Positions 34,185 through 43,284 of a stretch of DNA of 52,753 nucleotides are shown piece by piece. The stretch is from contig SVSX01000007.1 of the NCBI GenBank assembly GCA_015064085.1, forward strand, positions 1-52,753, given 5' to 3'. The notes below the pieces were generated by a model that worked only from the letters and a program-made list of their open reading frames with translations, ran no database searches and had not been told where the DNA came from. Positions within the stretch are counted from its first letter, which is position 1. Each line of letters begins with the position of its first letter. Source of the stretch: Oscillospiraceae bacterium. GTDB taxonomy: Bacteria > Bacillota > Clostridia > Oscillospirales > CAG-272. The translations under genes were made by a program, and so were the position numbers.

Positions 34185-36094
34185 TGAAAAGCTATACATA
34201 TGATGCCATAGTTATCGGAACGGGAGCGGCAGGATACAGCGCCGCCTGCAGAATAACCGAGCTTGGAAAGCGATCTGTCGCTATCGTGACCGAGGGAATA
34301 CACAGCGGCACTTCAAGAAATACAGGCAGCGACAAGCAGACCTACTACAAGCTCGGTCTTGGAGGCAGCCTTCCCGACAGTGTCCGAAAAATGGCTGAGA
34401 CTCTCTTTGAGGGAGGCGCTGTTGACGGTGACAATGCCCTCTGTGAGGCGGCGCTCTCCTCTCGGTGCTTCTACCGTCTTTGTGAGCTGGGAGTTCCATT
34501 TCCTCACAACAGATACGGTGAGTACGTAGGATATAAGACCGATCACGATCCCTACGCAAGAGCGACGAGCGCAGGTCCGCTGACCTCAAAATATATGACC
34601 GAAGCCCTTGAGAAAAGCGCAAAAAAGCTTGATATTCCGATACACGACGGTCTTCTCGCCATTGAGATCCTGAAGGCGGGGGACTCGGTATGCGGTCTGC
34701 TTTGTTTCGATCTTGAAAGCCTTGAGCTGATTTCATTCCGCTGCGCGGATATCGTTCTCGCGACAGGAGGGCCCTGCGGCATCTACTCCGACACTGTCTA
34801 TCCCGAAAGCCATCACGGCTCAACAGGCCTTGCAGTATCGGCGGGAGCGGCGCTCAGAAATATGACCGAATGGCAGTACGGTCTCGCCTCTGTTTCTCCA
34901 CGCTGGAACGTTTCGGGAACTTATATGCAGGTGCTGCCGAGATTTGTCTCCCGAGACAGTGACGGCAATGAATACGAATTTCTCGCGGAGCACTTTGCAG
35001 ATATCTACAGCGCGCTCTCTATGGTATTTCTCAAGGGGTATCAATGGCCATTCGACGTAAGGAAGATAATGGACGGCTCTTCGGTCATAGATCTTCTCGT
35101 CTACCGTGAGACCGTCCAAAAAGGAAGACGAGTTTTCCTCGATTTCACAAAAAACCCCTTCGGGCTTGATAAAATAGACTTCAGCCGTCTCAGCCACGAG
35201 GCATATAAATACCTGAGCGGCGCAAACGCCTGCTTCGGCACTCCCATAGAGCGCCTCGGGCATATGAATCAACCCGCAATAGACCACTATAAAGAAAAAG
35301 GCGTGGATCTTCGCTCCGAATATCTTGAAATATCTCTCTGCGCCCAGCACAACAACGGCGGAATTGCCGTTGACTCCCATTGGGAAACAGCCATTGAAGG
35401 TCTTTTCGCGGTAGGAGAATGCGCGGGAACACACGGAGTGTCACGCCCTGGGGGCAGCGCGCTCAACGCGGGTCAGGTCGGTGCGCTTCGCGAGGCTCAG
35501 CGCATATCGGCAAAAAAAAGACCTTTGGCAAGCGAAACCATATTTGAGCGTGTGGCAAAGGAAGCCGAACGAAGAAATGAGCTTATACTGACTCGGTCGC
35601 AAAAGCGCCCAAGCAACGCAAAGGAACTGCTTGAGATGGTAAGAAAAAATATGAGCGCGTCAGCGGCGGCGATCCGAGATACCGAAAAGATCGATAAACT
35701 ATATGCCGAAGCAAAAGTCCTCCTCGATGATTTTGCTTCGAGCGTTGGAATATCCTCACGGGCAGATGCGGTGGATCTTTATCTTCTGCGCGACACCCTG
35801 ACCGTTCAGCTACTTACCCTTGCCGCAATGTCGGATTACGCAAAAAAGAACGGCGCGTCACGGGGCTCTGCGCTCTATACCGACATAAGAGGCGTGACAC
35901 CTGAGGGCTTTGACGGGAACTTCGCCTTTACACTTCCAAAGGATAAAAAGCACCTTTCTCTTATCCAGGAGGTGCTTATGAAAAACGGAGCTCCGAGCGT
36001 AAGCTGGAGGAGCGTCCGTCCGATACCCGACGAGGACCTCTGCTTTGAGGAGGTCTGGCGAATATATCGTGAAGATCAAAAAAATATGGAGTAA
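34184..36094 (+). CDS. FAD-dependent oxidoreductase, fumarate-reductase-like
   Basis: A 636-residue flavoprotein. The N-terminal VIGTGAAGYSAA binds FAD; the C-terminal FAD-closing block reads GLFAVGECAGTHGVSRPGGS followed by ALNAGQVGA, as in the SdhA/FrdA/aspartate oxidase family. AQHNNGGIAVD is the conserved central signature. No iron-sulfur partner or signal peptide is present, so it probably acts alone in the cytoplasm. A helical C-terminal region (about 440-560) matches the family plan. Substrate unknown. Confidence 0.87.
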   Translation: MKSYTYDAIVIGTGAAGYSAACRITELGKRSVAIVTEGIHSGTSRNTGSDKQTYYKLGLGGSLPDSVRKMAETLFEGGAVDGDNALCEAALSSRCFYRLCELGVPFPHNRYGEYVGYKTDHDPYARATSAGPLTSKYMTEALEKSAKKLDIPIHDGLLAIEILKAGDSVCGLLCFDLESLELISFRCADIVLATGGPCGIYSDTVYPESHHGSTGLAVSAGAALRNMTEWQYGLASVSPRWNVSGTYMQVLPRFVSRDSDGNEYEFLAEHFADIYSALSMVFLKGYQWPFDVRKIMDGSSVIDLLVYRETVQKGRRVFLDFTKNPFGLDKIDFSRLSHEAYKYLSGANACFGTPIERLGHMNQPAIDHYKEKGVDLRSEYLEISLCAQHNNGGIAVDSHWETAIEGLFAVGECAGTHGVSRPGGSALNAGQVGALREAQRISAKKRPLASETIFERVAKEAERRNELILTRSQKRPSNAKELLEMVRKNMSASAAAIRDTEKIDKLYAEAKVLLDDFASSVGISSRADAVDLYLLRDTLTVQLLTLAAMSDYAKKNGASRGSALYTDIRGVTPEGFDGNFAFTLPKDKKHLSLIQEVLMKNGAPSVSWRSVRPIPDEDLCFEEVWRIYREDQKNME

Positions 36095-36096
36095 AA

Positions 36097-36852
36097 ATGT
36101 TTAAAACAGGACTTGTATCAATATCCTTCCGCTCACTGACGCACAAGGAAATAATCGAGCTCTGCAAGAGGAGCTCCCTGCCCCTCATAGAATGGGGCAG
36201 CGACCTTCACGCCCCCGCGGGAGACACCGCAAGACTCAAGGAAATAGCCGCCCTTCAAGCCGAAAACGGCATTTCCGCCTCCTCATACGGGACTTATTTC
36301 AGGCTCGGTCAGAATAATTGCGAGGAGCTTTACAGCTACGTAAAGGCTGCCCGTATCCTCGGCACTGAGACTCTCCGCCTCTGGTGCGGTCATAAGAATT
36401 TTGAGGATCTTACGGCGGACGAGCGAAGGCAGATCATAGGTGAATCCAAAAAAGCCGCCGCTATTGCGAAGGCTGAGGGAGTTACCTTTTGTATGGAATG
36501 TCACAACAAGAGCTACACAAACTGCGCAGATGGCGCGCTTGAGCTTATGGGAGAGGTCGACTCTCCGAATTTCGCGATGTATTGGCAGCCTAATCAGTAC
36601 CGAAGCCTTGAGGAAAACTGCGACTACGCGAAAAGAATATCTAAATACGTAAAAAATCTGCACGTTTTCAATTGGGAGGGTAAAAACCGTTTTCCTCTCG
36701 GGGAGGCGGCCGAAATATGGAGAAAATATCTCTCCTTCTTCGACGGCTCGCAAAATCTCCTTCTTGAATTTATGCCCGACGATTCCCCCGAAAGCCTTGC
36801 CGCCGAAAGCAGATCTCTCAACAAAATACTTGACGGAGGACCACTTAAATGA
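36097..36852 (+). CDS. Xylose-isomerase-like TIM-barrel protein
   Basis: A 251-residue AP_endonuc_2 family protein (sugar phosphate isomerase/epimerase group). Metal-site segments are IEWGSDLHAP, FCMECHNKSYTN, MYWQPNQY, LHVFNW and LLEFMPDD. Members isomerise, epimerise or eliminate keto sugars. It overlaps the next gene by 4 bases (ATGA). Confidence 0.85.
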   Translation: MFKTGLVSISFRSLTHKEIIELCKRSSLPLIEWGSDLHAPAGDTARLKEIAALQAENGISASSYGTYFRLGQNNCEELYSYVKAARILGTETLRLWCGHKNFEDLTADERRQIIGESKKAAAIAKAEGVTFCMECHNKSYTNCADGALELMGEVDSPNFAMYWQPNQYRSLEENCDYAKRISKYVKNLHVFNWEGKNRFPLGEAAEIWRKYLSFFDGSQNLLLEFMPDDSPESLAAESRSLNKILDGGPLK

Positions 36853-37850
36853 GATCGATATTTTTGTGTGAAAAGGATAAAAATATAATCAAGGTCTACA
36901 GTGAAGAGACGGTATCTCTCCTCTCGGAGAGCGCCGCACTTGACCGTACCGTCTTCACAAAGGCGGATCTTCTCGAAGACCCCGAAGGATTTTCCGACGT
37001 TGAGTACATCTTCTCGACCTGGGGAATGCCAACCCTCGAGGAGAGCGAAATAAGAACCCTTCTCCCCTCACTCAAATGCGTTTTCTACGCGGCGGGAACG
37101 GTGCAAAAATTCGCCCGTCCATTCCTCGCCTGCGGCGTAAAGGTATTCAGCGCCTGGGCGGCTAACGCCATTCCCGTGGCGGAATTCACCGTTGCGGAGA
37201 TAATACTTGCCAACAAAGGATTTTACCGACAGTCAAGGCTTATGAAATCGGGAGAGCATAAGCTTTGCAAGGAGCTCACTGAGGAATACAAGGGCAACTA
37301 CGGAGAAAAGGTGGGACTTATCGGCGTCGGTATGATAGGCTCACTTGTCGCTGAAATGCTGAAGGCATACAAGCTGAACGTACTTGTTTTCGATCCCTTC
37401 CTCTCCGACGAGAAAGCCGAACGGCTTGGAGTTAAAAAGACCTCTCTCGAGGAGATCTTCTCAAGCTGCCGCGTGGTATCAAATCACCTCGCGAACAATG
37501 AACAGACAAAGAGAATGCTTTCGGGAAAATATTTTTCCCTTATGCTCCCCTGCTCTACCTTTATAAATACGGGAAGAGGCGCTCAGGTGGTTGAGGAGGA
37601 TCTTGCAGCGCTCCTTCGTGAGCGCCCCGACGTAACGGCACTCCTTGACGTCACCTACCCCGAGCCCCCCGTTGACGGACACCCCTTCTATTCACTTCCG
37701 AACTGTGTTCTGACACCCCATATCGCGGGTAGCCTCGCAAACGAGACACACCGAATGGCGGAATATATGGCTGAGGAATTCAGGCTCTACACCGAAGGAC
37801 TCCCCTGCCGATACGAGGTCACCGAAAAAATGCTTGAGACTATGGCTTGA
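36849..37850 (+). CDS. D-isomer-specific 2-hydroxyacid dehydrogenase
   Basis: A 333-residue NAD-dependent dehydrogenase. GLIGVGMIGSLVAE is the dinucleotide loop. The catalytic set is intact: Arg in FINTGRGAQV, Glu in LDVTYPEPP and His in LTPHIAGS. It would reduce a 2-keto acid or oxidise a D-2-hydroxyacid, consistent with an acidic sugar intermediate. Confidence 0.9.
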   Translation: MRSIFLCEKDKNIIKVYSEETVSLLSESAALDRTVFTKADLLEDPEGFSDVEYIFSTWGMPTLEESEIRTLLPSLKCVFYAAGTVQKFARPFLACGVKVFSAWAANAIPVAEFTVAEIILANKGFYRQSRLMKSGEHKLCKELTEEYKGNYGEKVGLIGVGMIGSLVAEMLKAYKLNVLVFDPFLSDEKAERLGVKKTSLEEIFSSCRVVSNHLANNEQTKRMLSGKYFSLMLPCSTFINTGRGAQVVEEDLAALLRERPDVTALLDVTYPEPPVDGHPFYSLPNCVLTPHIAGSLANETHRMAEYMAEEFRLYTEGLPCRYEVTEKMLETMA

Positions 37851-37868
37851 TTTCAAGGAGATATCAGA

Positions 37869-39554
37869 ATGAAAAACAGATATATAGACCTTATGGAAAA
37901 GTCGCTCGCCGCCTACAGCGACGAGCATATATCAGATTACCTCGGGAGAGTGAGGGCTGAAGGACTCACCGAGCACGGTTTTCCGCGTCTTACCGCTAAT
38001 ATAGGCATTCTCATAGCTCACGGGAGGCGCACATATCTTTTGCCGATCTTCACCGAAATGATGGACCTCTGCTGCGATATGTTCCTGCGCCCGTACGTCA
38101 AAGCGGCAAACGAGTTTTCTGTTCGGGAGATCGTCTGCTGTATCGATGAGGTCGAGAAAGCCGGAGCGGTTGAAGATGAGCATATCCGCCGCTGGAAGCA
38201 AAAGATCTCGGCGATCATTCCCGAGGCGTGCTACAATTATATTGTGGAAAAGGAGACCGACCGCATCACCAACTGGGCGATCTTCGGAGCGGTCAGCGAA
38301 TACGCGAGATTTCATTTCGGGCTTGGTGAAAACCTCGACTTTATAGACCGTCAGCTCTCCTGTCAATTCCAATGGCTCGACGAAAACGGAATGTACCGTG
38401 ACAACAAAGGAGAGATCCCACATCAGCCCATTATGTATGACTTTGTTTCCCGCGGACTCTTTGCTATGCTCCTTCACTGGGGATACCGTGGAAAATACTA
38501 TGAAAAAATAGACACCTGCCTGAGAGAAGCGGGGCTTCTGACCTTAAAGATGCAATCATCAAACGGTGAGATCCCCTTTGGCGGAAGAAGTAATCAGTTC
38601 CTGCATAACGAGCCCTGGATGATGCTTCTCTTTGAATATGAGGCGTCAAGATACGCAAAGGAAGGAAACAACGAGCTTGCTATGGCGTTCAAGTCTGCCA
38701 TATCCCGAGCCCTTGACGTCACCGAATATTGGCTGAACAGGCAACCTATCCGACATATAAAAAACCGCTATCCCACCGAGACCAAATACGGCTGCGAGGG
38801 GTACGCCTATTTTGACAAGTATATGATCACGGCAGCCTCAAACCTGTACGCGGCGTATCTCCTTTGCGATGAGTCTGTCGAAACAGTCCCCTCTGCCGAT
38901 CACACGCCCACCGCCCTTCTGACCACCGACTACTTCCACAAGCTTTTTCTGAAGAGCGGAGGATACGCCCTTGAATTTGATACAAACGGAGACCCCCATT
39001 ACGACGCAAACGGTCTCGGAAGAGTTCACAGAGAGGGTGCGCCCTCGACAGTCTGTCTCTCCTCGCCTTGTCCGTCAGATCCGAAATACACTTTGGATAT
39101 TGAAAAGCCGTTTGCTTTTTCTCTGTGTTCGGCAATTCGCGAAAATGACGCTTTTAGATTCGGGGCGGAAGGAACTGTGAAATACGAGGTGTTGGAATTC
39201 GGAACGGATCACCACAGCGCCTCGGCAACGCTTTTGTGTCATATGACCGAGACCCGTGTCATAGAAGAGCGTTACGTCGTAAACGAAAACGGTGTGGAGA
39301 TCAGGCTTGAGGGAAAAGGAGAGATAGGATACGCGCTCCCTGCCCTCGCATTTGACGGCGAGGTTTCCGCCGAGATCACCTTCGACGAAACGACACTCAA
39401 TATTTCATATATGGGTTGGGTGTGCCGTTACACGACGAGCGGTAAGATCACCGATCTCTGTAAGCTTGCCGCAAACCGAAACGGACGTTACCGCACCTTT
39501 ATTGCGACAGCACAGGACACACTCACGGTAAAAATAGAAATATTCAAAGCATAA
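37869..39554 (+). CDS. Alpha/alpha-toroid protein, probable polysaccharide lyase or hydrolase
   Basis: A 561-residue protein without signal peptide. Residues 1-340 are helix-rich with aromatic/acidic clusters (NGEIPFGGRSNQFLHNE, GCEGYAYFDKYM) typical of alpha/alpha-toroid carbohydrate enzymes. Residues about 355-560 are strand-rich, like the beta-sandwich of heparinase-type lyases. Family and substrate are not certain. As last gene of the redox cluster it may release the sugar processed by the other enzymes; absence of a signal peptide implies an imported oligosaccharide substrate. Confidence 0.6.
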   Translation: MKNRYIDLMEKSLAAYSDEHISDYLGRVRAEGLTEHGFPRLTANIGILIAHGRRTYLLPIFTEMMDLCCDMFLRPYVKAANEFSVREIVCCIDEVEKAGAVEDEHIRRWKQKISAIIPEACYNYIVEKETDRITNWAIFGAVSEYARFHFGLGENLDFIDRQLSCQFQWLDENGMYRDNKGEIPHQPIMYDFVSRGLFAMLLHWGYRGKYYEKIDTCLREAGLLTLKMQSSNGEIPFGGRSNQFLHNEPWMMLLFEYEASRYAKEGNNELAMAFKSAISRALDVTEYWLNRQPIRHIKNRYPTETKYGCEGYAYFDKYMITAASNLYAAYLLCDESVETVPSADHTPTALLTTDYFHKLFLKSGGYALEFDTNGDPHYDANGLGRVHREGAPSTVCLSSPCPSDPKYTLDIEKPFAFSLCSAIRENDAFRFGAEGTVKYEVLEFGTDHHSASATLLCHMTETRVIEERYVVNENGVEIRLEGKGEIGYALPALAFDGEVSAEITFDETTLNISYMGWVCRYTTSGKITDLCKLAANRNGRYRTFIATAQDTLTVKIEIFKA

Positions 39555-39559
39555 AGCAA

Positions 39560-39813
39560 GAGGCTGTCTCAAATTTGCATTTGCGACAGCCTCTGTTAGG
39601 GGATAGTCAGATTTGAGCAAGAAGCGTCGTTCTTCGGGGCGAAAGGCGTACAGGTGTACGTCGAGCTCCGAAAACGGCGGTAGAAAAAGTCCATAAAAAT
39701 GAAGAATTTCGAAGAAATTCAACCTGAATAATGTCTCATTTGCGTTTTTATGCGTAAACGGGATTTTTTATTTATTCTCGGACTTTTTCGGTCTTGCCAA
39801 ATGTGACAGCCCC
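39560..39813 (+). repeat. 254-bp dispersed element, copy A
   Basis: Left end GAGGCTGTCTCAAAT, right end ATGTGACAGCCCC; the ends are inverted repeats of each other over about 13 bases with mismatches (MITE-like). Inside are GAATTTC-GAA-GAAATTC and other hairpins but no open frame with a start signal. More than 90% identical by eye to copy B at 46298. It starts 5 bases after the preceding stop codon; its left 30 bases form a terminator-type hairpin. No clear target-site duplication. Confidence 0.8.
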
Positions 39814-39841
39814 TTGTCGGGTTAATTTATCTTTTCACTGA

Positions 39842-40438
39842 TCATCTGAAAGAATACCTACCGCTTTCGATGTCAAACGTCGCTATAAGGCTCGTATTAT
39901 CGGACGTATTAAAGCGAATTCCCATATACGAGCTTGCCTGGGGATCCCATGGCATACCTAATTTCTCCAGAGCCTCCTCGGGGGTCAGTTTAGTCTGCAA
40001 CAATTCATCGCGCGAAAGCTGAGGTTTTTCTACAGGAGGACATCTGAACACTGATTCAACGACTCCGTACACTATAATAATAGGGGCACAGTCGCAGATT
40101 TCATGAGAATGAGTACACTCGACATGATTGCTAGTATTGGGAGTCATTGTAACAACTACGTTATCTCCGTTGGAATCGACAAAATAGAGGTGAGAACAGC
40201 TAAGACTTCCCGTACCATATTCAATAACGTAATCGTCTAGTCTTTCGAGCACAATATCGTTTCTCATTCCGACGGTAATTCCGTCAGTAGGCTCGGGCTT
40301 TGCCGTTGTGGTAGCTACAGTTGTTGCGGTGGTCGTTGCCGCTGTGGTCGTGACATCGGGGGTGTCATCTCCCTCGTTGCAGGAAGCAAGGAGAGAGAAA
40401 ATGAGTAATAAAGCTAAAGCTAATGCTATCTTTTTCAT
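39842..40438 (-). CDS. Lipoprotein with Thr-rich linker, unknown function
   Basis: A 198-residue lipoprotein: signal peptide ending in LASC (Cys20), an acidic EGDDTPD stretch, then a Thr/Ala run to about residue 48. The C-terminal domain has several Cys and His residues (ECTHSHEICDC, FRCPP), possibly disulfides or a metal site, and ends SGRYSFR. I do not recognise the domain. The anchor and linker closely resemble those of the protein at 24962-25918. Its own consensus promoter is at 40504-40532. Confidence 0.75.
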   Translation of the reverse strand: MKKIALALALLLIFSLLASCNEGDDTPDVTTTAATTTATTVATTTAKPEPTDGITVGMRNDIVLERLDDYVIEYGTGSLSCSHLYFVDSNGDNVVVTMTPNTSNHVECTHSHEICDCAPIIIVYGVVESVFRCPPVEKPQLSRDELLQTKLTPEEALEKLGMPWDPQASSYMGIRFNTSDNTSLIATFDIESGRYSFR

Positions 40439-40796
40439 ACTCTTTCTTCCTTTCTTGTTATTTTTTGTTGTTTAAAATCCTTTTGTGCTTCTGCCACAGC
40501 TTTATTTTAGCATAAAATGGGTTGTTTGTCAACATAAATTTCGCTCATTTACCATTTTTTTACTTTTTGCCCTTTGCAGACTACCCGACGCCCCTTGCGG
40601 CAGATATACTCCCCTTTTTCTAAAGCTCACATTAATTTAAATTGACAGTTTTATGGATTATATTGACCTAATTTGCGCTGTTTGTTGACACTTAACGATA
40701 AATATTGTATAATTTCATTGTATTATAATTGAGAAACAGGTAATTTTTGTTTCAGCTCAAATTTCCATTCTTAAATTTGATCACAAAGGAGACAAA
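40439..40796. other. Divergent regulatory region
   Basis: About 360 AT-rich bases with two consensus promoters. Minus: TTGACA (40527-40532), 17, TAAAAT (40504-40509) for the lipoprotein. Plus: TTGACA (40685-40690), 17, TATAAT (40708-40713) for the amino-sugar cluster. The 80-base plus leader holds GAAACA/TGTTTC and CAAATTT/AAATTTG inverted repeats, candidate operators. No gene seen. Confidence 0.7.
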
Positions 40797-41666
40797 ATGA
40801 AAAAAATTGCAATACTCGGATGCGAAAATTCCCACGCAAACGCCTTTCTGACATTTATTCAGACCAAGGAGGAATTCTCCGACGTTGAGGTGGTCGGTGT
40901 TTACAGCGACGATGCGGAGGCTTCAAAAAAGCTCAACGAAACCTTTGGCGTTCCTGTGCTCAAGGACTTTTCCGATGCTCGCGGAAAGATCGACGGACTT
41001 ATCATCACCGCACGCCACGGAGACAACCACTATAAATACGCAAAGCCCTATATTGAAAGCGGAATTCCTATGTTCATAGACAAGCCTATCACGGTGAGTG
41101 AGTCGGAAGCCGTTGAGTTTATGAAAGAGCTTATGAAGAATGATATTCGCATCTCGGGCGGCTCTTCACTCAAGCAGGACGTCTTTGTTCGTGAGCTTAG
41201 ACAGGATGCCGAAAACAACGTCGGCGGCGCTACCATCGGCGGTTACGTCCGCGCCCCTTATCAGAGCGAGAACGAATACGGCGGCTTCTATTTCTACGCT
41301 CAGCACCTTGTTGAGATGGTCTGCGAGATATTCGGCAGATTCCCAATCTCGGTAACGGCAAAGCAGAACGGAAAGCAGCTTCACGTTCTCTTCCACTACG
41401 AGAGCTACGACTGTGTAGGTCTCTTCTGCGACAATAATTATCTCTATTATGCCTCACGTATGGCGGAAAAGGACGCGAAGAGCGTTGTTATCCCGAGCTC
41501 CAAGGAATGGTTTTACGAGGAATTCAAGGAATTTCACGAGCTGCTCCTGGGTGGAGAACAGACAGTAAAATATGATGAGTTCATCTCGCCCGTTTTCATT
41601 ATGAACGCCATTGAGCGCTCCCTTGCGAGTGGCAAGGAAGAGCCTCTGAGAAAGATAGAGCTTTAA
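40797..41666 (+). CDS. Gfo/Idh/MocA-like oxidoreductase
   Basis: A 289-residue NAD(P)-dependent oxidoreductase. The N-terminal strand IAILGCENSHANAF replaces the usual GxGxxG loop, and FIDKPIT is the EKP-like catalytic motif with a lysine. AQHLVEMVCEIFG supplies the helix with the conserved His. Shorter than most family members (330-390). First gene of the cluster, with AAAGGAGAC before the ATG. It may oxidise C3 of a sugar, as similar enzymes next to TIM-barrel partners do. Confidence 0.82.
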   Translation: MKKIAILGCENSHANAFLTFIQTKEEFSDVEVVGVYSDDAEASKKLNETFGVPVLKDFSDARGKIDGLIITARHGDNHYKYAKPYIESGIPMFIDKPITVSESEAVEFMKELMKNDIRISGGSSLKQDVFVRELRQDAENNVGGATIGGYVRAPYQSENEYGGFYFYAQHLVEMVCEIFGRFPISVTAKQNGKQLHVLFHYESYDCVGLFCDNNYLYYASRMAEKDAKSVVIPSSKEWFYEEFKEFHELLLGGEQTVKYDEFISPVFIMNAIERSLASGKEEPLRKIEL

Positions 41667-41675
41667 GGAGTGACT

Positions 41676-42518
41676 ATGAGCAATTTATTGATCTCCGCCT
41701 TCGCGGACGAATATGCCGACTCATTTGAGGAGCAGCTTCACGCGCTCAGAGGCTTTGGCATCGGGCATATTGAGATCCGCCACCTCGACGGAAAAAACAT
41801 TTCGCTACTCGGCGAGAATGAGGTCAAGGAGGCAAGGACTATGCTCGACGCCTTTGGCATAAAGGCTTCGGCTGTCGGCTCTCCACTCGGAAAAATAAAG
41901 CTTGACGGTGACCTGAGCTCTCATATGGAGACGGCGCGGCGGGTCTTTGAGTCGGCGAATATTCTGGGCGCGGGTTTTATCCGTATATTCAGCTTTTACG
42001 CGCCCGACGGCAAGAATATCACCGATATGAGGGGCGAAGCCCTCGGCGCTCTTGAGGAGCTTGTTCTCCTCGCGAGAGAGCACGGTGTAACCCTATGTCA
42101 CGAAAACGAGGCAAAGATATACGGAGACATACCGAGCAGATGCAAGGAGCTTCTCGATCATTTTGGCGGTGAGCTGAAATGCGTTTTTGATATGGGGAAT
42201 TTTGTTCTCGAAGGAGTTGACCCCTACCCCGAGGCTTATGAGCTCTTAAGAGAATATATAGCTTATTTTCACGTCAAGGACGCTCTCGCGGCGGGAGCGA
42301 TAGTTCCCGCGGGAAAGGGAGAGGCAAAAATAAAGGAGATACTTTCCGCTCACAGAGGCTATGCGAAGGAGGACTTTTTCGTCTCCCTCGAGCCCCATCT
42401 CCAGACCTTTTCGGGGCTTAACGCGCTTGTTGGAAGAAGCTTTAAAAATCCTTATCAATACGAAGACCAAAAAGCCGCCTTTTCCGATGCGGTAAATAAA
42501 TTCAAGGAGTTGATCTGA
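41676..42518 (+). CDS. Xylose-isomerase-like TIM-barrel protein
   Basis: A 280-residue AP_endonuc_2 family protein. Metal-site blocks: HIEIRHLDG, TLCHENEAKIYGD, CVFDMGNF, YFHVKDAL and SLEPHL. The ATG at 41676 is right-spaced to AAGGAG (41665-41670). Its stop TGA adjoins the next ATG. Works probably on the product of the preceding oxidoreductase. Confidence 0.87.
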   Translation: MSNLLISAFADEYADSFEEQLHALRGFGIGHIEIRHLDGKNISLLGENEVKEARTMLDAFGIKASAVGSPLGKIKLDGDLSSHMETARRVFESANILGAGFIRIFSFYAPDGKNITDMRGEALGALEELVLLAREHGVTLCHENEAKIYGDIPSRCKELLDHFGGELKCVFDMGNFVLEGVDPYPEAYELLREYIAYFHVKDALAAGAIVPAGKGEAKIKEILSAHRGYAKEDFFVSLEPHLQTFSGLNALVGRSFKNPYQYEDQKAAFSDAVNKFKELI

Positions 42519-43277
42519 ATGAAAAATTTTAAAAAGGACCTTTTGAAGGTCAATATCTATGATACGAGAGCCGAAATGGGAAAGGCTGCCGCAGAGGACA
42601 TCAAGGAGTGTATCCTTTCCCTGCTCAGGAGCAAGGAGACCATCAATATGATCTTTGCCGCCGCCCCCTCGCAGAATGAGGTTCTCTATGCCCTCGCAAC
42701 CGACAAGGATATCCCCTGGAACAGGGTAAACGCCTTTCATATGGACGAATATATAGGTCTCTCCGCAGATGCCCCTCAGGGCTTTGGAAACTTCCTTAAG
42801 GCTCACATCTTCGGACTTGCCGATTTTGGAAGCGTTTCCTATATTGACATCACCGCAAGTGACGCAAACGCCGAGTGTGAACGCTACGCCGAGCTTCTGA
42901 AGAAATATCCCACCGACATCGTGGTTATGGGAATAGGCGAAAACGGACACATTGCCTTCAATGATCCACCCGTTGCCGATTTTAACGATAAAAAAGCCGT
43001 CAAGCCCGTTGAGCTTGACGAGATCTGCCGCAATCAGCAGGTAAACGACGGTTGCTTCGCAAGGATCGAGGACGTACCGAAAACGGCGATCACTCTCACA
43101 GTACCCACGCTTTTCGCGGGAGACCACCTCTTCTGTATCGTTCCCGCAAAAACAAAGGCGAATGCCGTCCGCGCCACACTTTGCGACGAGATCAACGAAA
43201 AATGCCCCGCAACGGTTCTCAGACGCCACAAGAGCGCCACACTTTATCTTGACGGAGACAGCAGCTCGCTTCTGTGA
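42519..43277 (+). CDS. Glucosamine-6-phosphate deaminase-like protein
   Basis: A 252-residue NagB/6-phosphogluconolactonase family protein. FHMDEYIGL carries Asp76 (equivalent of E. coli NagB Asp72). The second motif is GIGENGHIAFNDP: His144 is kept, Asn142 stands where E. coli has Asp141 (as in Bacillus NagB), and Asp149 replaces Glu148. It probably deaminates or isomerises an amino sugar phosphate, but the Glu-to-Asp change leaves the exact substrate open. Followed by the NagA-like gene. Confidence 0.82.
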   Translation: MKNFKKDLLKVNIYDTRAEMGKAAAEDIKECILSLLRSKETINMIFAAAPSQNEVLYALATDKDIPWNRVNAFHMDEYIGLSADAPQGFGNFLKAHIFGLADFGSVSYIDITASDANAECERYAELLKKYPTDIVVMGIGENGHIAFNDPPVADFNDKKAVKPVELDEICRNQQVNDGCFARIEDVPKTAITLTVPTLFAGDHLFCIVPAKTKANAVRATLCDEINEKCPATVLRRHKSATLYLDGDSSSLL

Positions 43278-43284
43278 TTGAATT

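Noticed and set aside
39540-39830. Target-site duplication around the 254-bp element
   Set aside because: Flanks of copies A and B were compared and show no convincing direct repeat, so transposition is not proven.
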